NCBI GenBank assembly: GCA_025531455.1
Contig: JAMYHL010000173.1
Span: 1-14,178, forward strand
Reading direction: 5' to 3'
DNA from: Apiotrichum sp. Y4204
Taxonomy: Eukaryota; Basidiomycota; Tremellomycetes; Trichosporonales; Trichosporonaceae
DNA length: 14,178 nucleotides
Shown piece by piece: positions 8,758 through 14,178 of the stretch (position 1 is its first letter; every line of letters begins with the position of its first letter). The notes under the pieces were generated by a model, which was not told where the DNA came from, did not search any database, and saw only the letters and a program-made list of their open reading frames with translations. The translations under genes and the position numbers were made by a program.

Positions 8758-9473
8758 CTACACCGCCAGCGGCACAACAAGTGGTTCGCAATAACCGTAG
8801 TCCAGGACCCCTTGAGGCAACCGGATTCCATCTTGCTGCTGCCCTAAGCTATCAGCTCCATTCAACGCGTCCTCATACCAGTTGCTTGCGAGATCGAGCA
8901 CCGTCCGCGCCAAGGGCCAAGCACGAAACGGGCGCGCCTCGTCCACAACATACGCTGTGTTAGTGCGACTGGAAAGCGATCATTGACAACATTGCCTATC
9001 CAAGTGCCACGCACACACTCGATCCAGAGCTGCAGGTACGCTTATCCTTTCACCGGCCCCTTGCCCTCGTGACAACGTGCCAAAACGCACTGCGCGATAG
9101 TGCATTGTCCGTGCACAGCTAGCGCGAGTGGAGATGGGCCTACGTGTGGTATCCAGATGTACCTTGCTCCATTCCGGTGCTCCCACCACCCAAGGGCCGA
9201 CACCGGGCAGTGCCTTCCAACTTCTTTCCGCGAGATCAGGCATCGACACAATTTGCGGTCAGTGGGTCAGTGGACCAGTGGGTCAGTGAAAGAAAACAGA
9301 ATGATTTGAGCTACTTTATCTGTACCATTTACGCAGCTGAGATGAGGTCGGCATTGGCGGGGTGTTGTGGGAGACGGTAGGAGATCTATTGTCACAAAGT
9401 CGACCCAGCGATCCAGCTCGAACGTTGGGTCGTCGCCGCCGAGACCAGCTCGACCAGCTCTGATATCATCCAT
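8758..9473 (-). CDS. Possible uncharacterised or decayed gene (structure uncertain)
   Basis: I do not recognise a family. The best supported part is the last exon, 8954-8758: 64 residues plus TAG, starting YVVDEARPFRAWPLA and containing VLDLASNWYEDAL, with codon use like the neighbours. It is preceded by a good intron, 9014-8955 (GTGCGT donor, CACTAACACAG end), that fits the upstream frame. A second possible intron, 9090-9041 (GTGCGT donor, ATAAG end), links a frame containing GARYIWIPHVGPSPLALAVHG. The ATG at 9473 opens a 47-codon stretch with DDPTFELDRWVDFVTIDL up to a GTAAAT donor at 9332, and a strong acceptor (ATTTATCCAG) lies just upstream at 9503, so the true start may be further right. 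I could not join the first and middle parts with a good acceptor. It may be a lineage-specific gene, a pseudogene, or chance open frames. Orientation would be convergent with CDC37 and divergent from eIF5A. Confidence 0.28.
9257..9288. repeat. Four-copy octamer array (GGTCAGTG type)
   Basis: Units are GGTCAGTG, GGTCAGTG, GACCAGTG and GGTCAGTG, head to tail without spacers. On the minus strand the unit is CACTGACC, which contains the branch-site consensus CTGAC. The array falls inside the presumed first intron of the uncertain minus-strand gene. Confidence 0.65.
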
Positions 9474-9643
9474 TGTGGTGCCCCAAATGCGTGCCTGGAT
9501 AAATTTTGATAATTAGCTCGAGAAAAATAATATTGCAGGCAACACCAAAAAATTGCGTGGGTGCCGGTGTGTTGCTTGTGCACAGACATGGGCGCGGGAG
9601 CAAAATGAAAATCAGAGCCCAAACTCGGTCACCGTACCATGCG

Positions 9644-9665
9644 TACCATTTGGTAAGAAATGGTA
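9644..9665. repeat. Inverted repeat, 8-base arms and 6-base loop
   Basis: TACCATTT and AAATGGTA flank GGTAAG. A further TACCAT copy lies at 9635-9640. The site is about 375 bases upstream of eIF5A and could be a dimer site or a small hairpin. Confidence 0.5.
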
Positions 9666-9902
9666 ATGGGTTCATTGCGCGCTCCTTGTCCCCTGTAATG
9701 TCTGTAATAGAAGTGTCTAATGCTCGACCCAGTGTGTCACTGTTGCTCGGAGCTCAAGCTCGGAGCCCCTCCGGACCACACCCAGATGAGAATGCATCTG
9801 CATGTGTGCAAGCGCTCACGCGCCCCACGCGCGCCTTTCCGCTGGTGCCGCGGCTCGCAGGCTGGCGGTGCGTGCTGGCGTCTCCTTTCTTCTGCATAGT
9901 CC

Positions 9903-10039
9903 TGTCAGCCCGCCGTCCCCCCCCTTCCCCCGGCTTGTGCCCCCCTCCCTCCTCACCATTGCAAAACCCTTCTTATACTTGCTCCTCTTTTCACTCCATC
10001 TCCCCCCTTACCACCCAAAAAAGCAAGCCATCAACAACC
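9903..10039 (+). promoter_or_regulatory. eIF5A core promoter and leader, pyrimidine-rich
   Basis: The coding strand is strongly C/T-rich from 9908 to 9958 and again from 9981 to 10013, followed by an A-rich stretch and the ATG context CAACCATG at 10040. TTATACTT (9973-9980) is TATA-like, 60 bases before the ATG. Pyrimidine tracts just upstream of the start are common in highly expressed translation genes of fungi. Confidence 0.5.
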
Positions 10040-11117
10040 ATGTCTGACAACGAGGAGCACCACGAGACCTGTGAGTCGCAATGGAAGATGTGATGAGTGC
10101 ACCCTCGGACAGCACACGAATGTCGCCCAGCGCCGCCTCACCATCGCCAGTGATCTTCCTCGAAACACACCATGGGTCGTGAAGCTGACAGTACAGTCGA
10201 GGCCACCGGCGCCGGTGCGTCGCTCACCTACCCGTACGTTGTGGATGCTCGCACGACAACAGCCGTGACCCCCATCTGACTGTGAATAGCATGCAGTGCT
10301 CTGCCCTCCGCAAGAACGGCTTCGTTCTCATCGTGAGTCATTGTTGAAATTTGATGTGATGCGTTGGCAACCTGCAAAACTTGCACGGAATGTCAACAAC
10401 CTTACAACGGATTTTTTTTTTCTAAAGAAAAATACTTGCTGCCTCGGCAGCCCATGCTTGGCATACAGTGCTGACAGCCTCGCAGAAGGGCCGCCCCTGC
10501 AAGATTGTTGAGATGTCGACCTCGAAGACCGGCAAGGTGCGTTTTCACCGTCAAGGCCGCAACGGAAACGGAGCGGCCGGTTGACTCGGGCTTGAGGCCC
10601 AAGCACAGTCAACTTGGCGGGCACGTCAGTGACATGGATTCTAACGTTGCAGCACGGTCACGCTAAGGTCCACCTCGTTGCCACCGACGTAAGTACATAC
10701 TCATCTGGACGGACTGATGTTTCGGGGGACTAACGGTCAGATCTTCACCGGCAAGAAGCTTGAGGACATCTCGCCCTCGACTCACAACATGGACGTCCCC
10801 AACGTCCGTCGCACTGAGTACCAGGTCCTCGACGTTGCCGACGGCTTCCTTTCGCTCATGGACTCTGACGGCAACTCCAAGGACGACGTCAAGGTCCCTG
10901 AGACTGACGTTGGCAAGGAGATCGAGAAGGCCTTCGAGGACGGCAAGGACCTCCTCGTCACCATCCTTACCTCGATGGGTGAGGAGCAGGCCATCTCGTG
11001 AGTAGCAAAGTAACGGCGGCGCAAACCACAAGAGTGCAACTCTGTGACACAGGCCGTGACCTATTTCGTGATACAATACTGACGCGTTACAGGTGGAAGG
11101 AGGCTCCCCAGAACTAA
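10040..11117 (+). CDS. TIF51: Translation factor eIF5A, 7 exons
   Basis: Exons: 10040-10070, 10197-10233, 10290-10332, 10486-10536, 10653-10688, 10741-10997 and 11093-11117, all in frame, giving 159 residues (family 150-160). The start [13 protein letters not shown] is typical of fungal eIF5A. STSKTGKHGHAKVH carries the lysine that deoxyhypusine synthase and hydroxylase convert to hypusine, here Lys54. [37 protein letters not shown] and RTEYQVLDV follow; the C-terminal OB fold ends SWKEAPQN. The protein binds the ribosomal E site and relieves stalling at proline runs and other poor peptides, and aids termination. Six introns in a 480-base coding sequence is dense; the last exon is 25 nt. Donors are GTGAGT, GTACGT, GTGAGT, GTGCGT, GTAAGT, GTGAGT. 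For the last intron an earlier CAG (11051-11052) would lead to a premature stop, so 11092 is used. Yeast orthologues are HYP2/ANB1. Confidence 0.97.
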
Positions 11118-11610
11118 AATGGCAGTAGAGAACACGTATATGCATCTCTGGCTGTTTTAATAGCATCCTTCATTTGGTCCCAGTGTGGCCATCTATGTAC
11201 GTCTGTGTTGCATGACCATGATGTAGAGGTGCGCAGGTGCAGCGTGCAGGATAGGTGCATTGGGCAAAGACTTTTGGTGCTGGTAGAAGGCGCGAGAGGA
11301 AAAACTTGCAAATGCAACCAGTAGTGAAGCCCTGGCTAGCCCTGGCTCGCTGTGGTGTGTGCAGTGTGATCAATATCTGCCACGTTTTGTGGCATCTTGG
11401 GTGCATTGGGTGCACTGGATGAGAGTTCCGACGGAATCAAAACCAAAACCAGTGGCCACCGGCCACCGTCGCAGGCACAACCGCATGATGCGCACAAGGA
11501 CAAGGCCTCCATGCGGTGAGTGGAGGGGGGATGGGTGGAGGTGCTGCATCATCAACATCTTTGTCGTCGTCCTCAGTGACCATCAGCCATCATCAGTATC
11601 CAGCGCACAA
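11118..11610 (+). promoter_or_regulatory. eIF5A 3' end and AAGAB upstream region
   Basis: The first part should be eIF5A 3' UTR. AGCCCTGGCT occurs twice in direct tandem at 11328-11347. A candidate leader intron runs from 11516 (GTGAGT) to 11576 (CCTCAG). If used, an ATG at 11511 would join in frame to the AAGAB reading frame. Nothing else in these 493 bases looks coding. Confidence 0.45.
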
Positions 11611-13031
11611 ATGTCACACGAACCCCCAAGCACATCGGCATCTATCCTCGTGCTGCACAGTGCAGAGTTGGACCCATATCCGTTTCTTGCCCGTGAGCAA
11701 TACATGCGAACCGAACGAGTACTGAGACCAGGCCTTACAGGGACGCCCGAGTCTGAGGACCCGCTGCGTAATCATGTCCCCTGGACAATCGACAACAAGT
11801 ACTACACTGCCGAGGTCGCCTTTCGGCCTCATGCGCTAGGAGAACTTGGTGCGCTTCAGTCGTACCCTGTCGTCATGTATCTCTTTGACGGAGTGGTGAG
11901 TGTTGTTGAGTTTACACCTCGAGACTTGTACGAGGACTGTTCTTCTTGACGCTGTACTCAGTACCGCTCACTGACCCCAGCCACCAAATCCTCTCCCTCC
12001 GTCTCTAACGCGTCTCGCGGTGCTGGATCCACCCCCAGATATCTTACTTGCAGTGCGCGTGCAGGCTGATGCAGAGCATGGACCACTCGACGAGGACGCA
12101 GATGAGCAGTTCGAGGAGATGGGCATGGAGGTTGTGGATGAAACGGGTGTGGCGGACGACGATGACGAGCGACGTGAGTGAGATGTGCATGGCAAGACTG
12201 ATAGCCTCAGCTCTGGACCCTCTCGAAACGCTTCGCCAGACGCTTATGACGCACATGTGGCCGAATATGCGACGCAAGGTTACAGGCTCGCGACGCAATA
12301 TGCCTCGGCCGGATATATCTGCAGATGCAGATGCAAGCGGGGACGAGAATGCCCAGAGCTCCCAGTTTCCCGTGAGCTTCTCGAGTCATGTTCCTTCTGT
12401 CGCAAATGCACCGGGACCGACGAGCGACTTCCCCACTCCGGACGCCGAGGATGCTTCGAGTAGTCCGCTTCAGGGAGCTTACGCTCCGTTGCCCACCGAT
12501 GGTGATGAGTTTGGCGCATTCGAAAGTGGGAGTGGGCCGTCAGCCAACGAGTATGCCCGCCTGGATGCGTGGCTAGACGATGATGGAGACGCCGAGAATG
12601 GTGAGGAGGATGAGGGCGAAGCCGACCGTCATATTCCGCCCACAAACGGTCATAGCCATAATGCCGGCTTTCAACAGTTCACCGACGCAGACGAGCTCCC
12701 TGGATTCGACGATGACTTTGGACCTCTACCGGGGATGCAAGGTGACGGCCCAATGCTTCCACTTGATCCGACGCCTCTCCTCCTGCATCTTCAGCAGGTG
12801 CGCGCCGACCTTGCCGACGTTGAGGACGAGGACGAGCGTCGCCGCCGAGCGGCCGAAGAGGTGTCGCGCGTAATGGCGGGCCTCGGATTTGGCGAGATGG
12901 ACTGGGATGATCCGCTGGAGGGCGTAGACGAAGGTGTAGGCCGGGGATTGCATGAGGATAGCACGGCTCGCCTGGCGCGACTGGAGCGGCTGGAGGATGA
13001 AGAGGAAGCTCGTTTGGCGAGTTTTCACTGA
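11611..13031 (+). CDS. AAGAB: AAGAB/p34 (Irc6-like) adaptin-binding protein, 3 exons
   Basis: Exons are 11611-11895, 11981-12173 and 12211-13031, with introns of 85 nt (CTGAC before CCCCAG) and 37 nt, giving 432 residues. VPWTIDNKYYTAEVAF (56-71) matches the PWTIDNKYY signature of p34. YPVVMYLFDGV joins to LTRLAVLDPPPDILLAVRV, the next strands of the small-GTPase-like fold, and LETLRQTLMTHMWPNM (164-179) is the last helix. Residues 183-355 are an acidic, Ser/Pro/Gly-rich spacer that I cannot assign. The last 77 residues contain a charged helix, RAAEEVSRVMAGLGFGEMDW, comparable to the C-terminal dimerisation helix of AAGAB. In animals AAGAB chaperones assembly of AP-1 and AP-2 by binding gamma and alpha adaptins; yeast Irc6 is related and binds AP-1. 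Only family similarity supports the role. The start is less certain: the frame is open upstream, and a spliced start at 11511 would add 13 residues. Confidence 0.85.
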
Positions 13032-13420
13032 ATGAAGAGGCAATAATAAGGGTATAATCGTAGGCATTGGGACATGCATTTTCGTGTGTATATTGCCGGG
13101 TGATGCATTGGGTGCGTATCATATCGTTGCCAACGGATATGCTCGTGAACGTAGATGTGCTCGTTCGCGCTGAGGTCGACAGCAGTCCACCACAGTAGGT
13201 TAAGATGGTGGAATACTTTTGATGCTGGATGGACCTCCACCGGATCGATTTGCACAATGTTAAAAACAAGCATTGCGACCCTTCTTGACTTTGCTCTCAT
13301 TTATCTCAACAATCTTATCATCGCCATCGCCGCCAACGATCCGGCGATTCCGATCTCGTCGGAGCGCGGACGTACGGCGAACCAGGCGCTTCTCAATCTC
13401 TTGATTTTCCCTTCTCCATC
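13032..13420 (+). other. AAGAB 3' end and MDM12 upstream region
   Basis: These 389 bases separate two genes on the same strand. I see no coding frame, and no clear TATA box. The 60 bases before the MDM12 ATG are T/C-rich (TCTCAATCTCTTG, TTCCCTTCTCC), as is common in fungal leaders. Confidence 0.5.
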
Positions 13421-14178
13421 ATGTCGCTCGACATTGACTGGTCGCTGCTCTCGGATCCGGCAGCGGCTTCGCTCTCCGAGTCTCTCATTACGGCGCTGAA
13501 CGCCCAGCTGAACCGGAGCACGCGCCCGTCTTTCCTCGGGCCGATCACAGTCACCTCTTTTGACTTTGGCACACAGCCCCCAGAGCTGGAGATCAAAGAC
13601 ATCCGGGACGTGTGGCGCGCGTTCGATGAGGGCGACGACGAGGGCGACGCGATACTCGCTGCCGAGGCCGAGGCGCTGCGCATGGAGGAGTTTGAGCGCC
13701 ACTTCCCACTGCACCACACCCCTCCGCAGAGCTACGCGCATAGCACATACGCACACTCGCACTCGCAGCAGTCGATTCCGGCGCGTCGGCTTGCGCGCGG
13801 GCGCCACGCCTCCGCGCCGCCATCTCGGCTCCCGACAGGCCTCTCGACGCCGAACCTAGAAGACTCGTTCGATCCGTTTGACGACAGCAACTCGGTACAT
13901 TCTGGGTTCCACTCGGGGCGCAACTCCGTCGCGTCGGTCGGTATTGGAGTCTCCCTTCGCCGGCGATACCCGCTCGTGCCATCCACGCCGCCGCGGGTCC
14001 TCGACGCCCGCGCGCGTGTTCCGCTCCCGGACTCTGCTGTCTCTCCGCCGCCATCCCCACCGGCGCGCCCGTCTGGCGTGGAGGAGCGCGCAAATCCCCT
14101 TCCGTCGGTGCAGATGCATCTCCGCCTCGATCATGCGTCGAACCTAAGTCTTACGCTCAACACGTCGCTTCAAGTCAA
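13421..14178 (+). CDS. MDM12: ERMES subunit Mdm12 (3' partial)
   Basis: The frame opens at the ATG at 13421 (context CCATCATG) and stays open to the right edge: 252 codons plus two bases, no intron needed. MSLDIDWSLLSD, the N-terminal beta strand of Mdm12, is followed by PSFLGPITVTSFDFGTQPPELEIKDI (37-61), the first half of the SMP lipid-transfer domain. Residues about 76-227 are a low-complexity insertion rich in Ser, Pro, His and Arg. SMP homology then resumes with VQMHLRLDHASNLSLTLNTSL (230-250) and the window ends. Mdm12 is the cytosolic subunit of the ER-mitochondria encounter structure, joining Mmm1 on the ER to Mdm34 on mitochondria and passing phospholipids. The long insertion is in the place where fungal Mdm12 proteins vary in length. 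This frame lacks a stop within the window, so it is easily missed. Confidence 0.92.
   Translation, partial: MSLDIDWSLLSDPAAASLSESLITALNAQLNRSTRPSFLGPITVTSFDFGTQPPELEIKDIRDVWRAFDEGDDEGDAILAAEAEALRMEEFERHFPLHHTPPQSYAHSTYAHSHSQQSIPARRLARGRHASAPPSRLPTGLSTPNLEDSFDPFDDSNSVHSGFHSGRNSVASVGIGVSLRRRYPLVPSTPPRVLDARARVPLPDSAVSPPPSPPARPSGVEERANPLPSVQMHLRLDHASNLSLTLNTSLQV

Larger units (their letters stand above)
8597..10039. other. 1.4-kb gap: CDC37 3' end, possible minus-strand gene, eIF5A promoter
   Basis: From 8597 to about 8757 the sequence should be CDC37 3' UTR. A possible minus-strand gene occupies 8758-9473 (separate entry). From about 9480 to 10039 lies the upstream region of eIF5A, with an inverted repeat at 9644-9665, a pyrimidine-rich tract from 9908 and a TATA-like TTATACTT at 9973-9980. 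No known protein family was recognised here. Confidence 0.55.

Noticed and set aside
9506..10093. Plus-strand 195-codon frame ending over the eIF5A start
   Set aside because: It covers the pyrimidine-rich promoter and leader, translates as low-complexity Pro/Ser, and uses a different frame from the certain eIF5A ATG.
11041..11052. Earlier CAG acceptor in the last eIF5A intron
   Set aside because: Using it gives a stop within two codons, while the acceptor at 11092 restores the conserved length and an in-frame end.
11256..13112. TGCATTGGG found at 11256, 11402 and 13104
   Set aside because: Three copies of a 9-mer in two intergenic regions are suggestive but could be chance; there is no consistent position or orientation relative to a start.
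1..14178. A co-regulated cluster or new multi-gene system
   Set aside because: The seven genes belong to unrelated conserved processes with mixed orientation, and no mobile element, CRISPR array, defence gene or biosynthetic set is visible.

Overview
The window looks like nuclear DNA of a basidiomycete yeast, probably Tremellomycetes and possibly the Trichosporonales. That placement is an inference. The evidence is a GC-rich compact layout, many very short introns (about 32-60 nt) with GTRNGT donors and CTRAY-type branch sites, and fungal proteins such as a CYP505-type P450 reductase and the ERMES subunit Mdm12. There are seven recognisable protein genes, all with known families. I found no rRNA, tRNA, CRISPR array or transposon.

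Layout, left to right. (1) + strand, 1-1749: the reductase half of a self-sufficient CYP505-like cytochrome P450, cut by the left edge. (2) - strand, 3103-2184: three-exon RRP46, an exosome core subunit, convergent with gene 1. (3) - strand, 6144-3651: eight-exon ABP1, an actin-binding protein with an ADF-H domain, long proline tracts and two SH3 domains. (4) + strand, 6851-8596: four-exon CDC37, the kinase-specific Hsp90 co-chaperone, divergent from ABP1 across a 706-bp shared promoter region. (5) + strand, 10040-11117: seven-exon eIF5A with the hypusine lysine next to a splice junction. (6) + strand, 11611-13031: a three-exon AAGAB/p34 (Irc6-like) adaptin-binding protein. (7) + strand, 13421 to the right edge: MDM12, cut in its SMP domain.

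The genes are not a pathway cluster. They are ordinary housekeeping genes of RNA decay, endocytic actin, kinase folding, translation elongation, clathrin-adaptor assembly and ER-mitochondria contact, plus one fatty-acid-hydroxylase-type P450. ABP1 and AAGAB both touch clathrin-mediated trafficking, but nothing in the sequence says they are co-regulated.

The least explained stretch is 8597-10039. It may hold an unrecognised, possibly decayed, minus-strand gene (8758-9473), and it also holds the eIF5A promoter. Other points worth a look are tandem NAG acceptors at three ABP1 introns, a recent-looking SH3 duplication, a heat-shock-element-like site before CDC37, and two four-copy octamer arrays. 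I see no convincing new multi-gene system.
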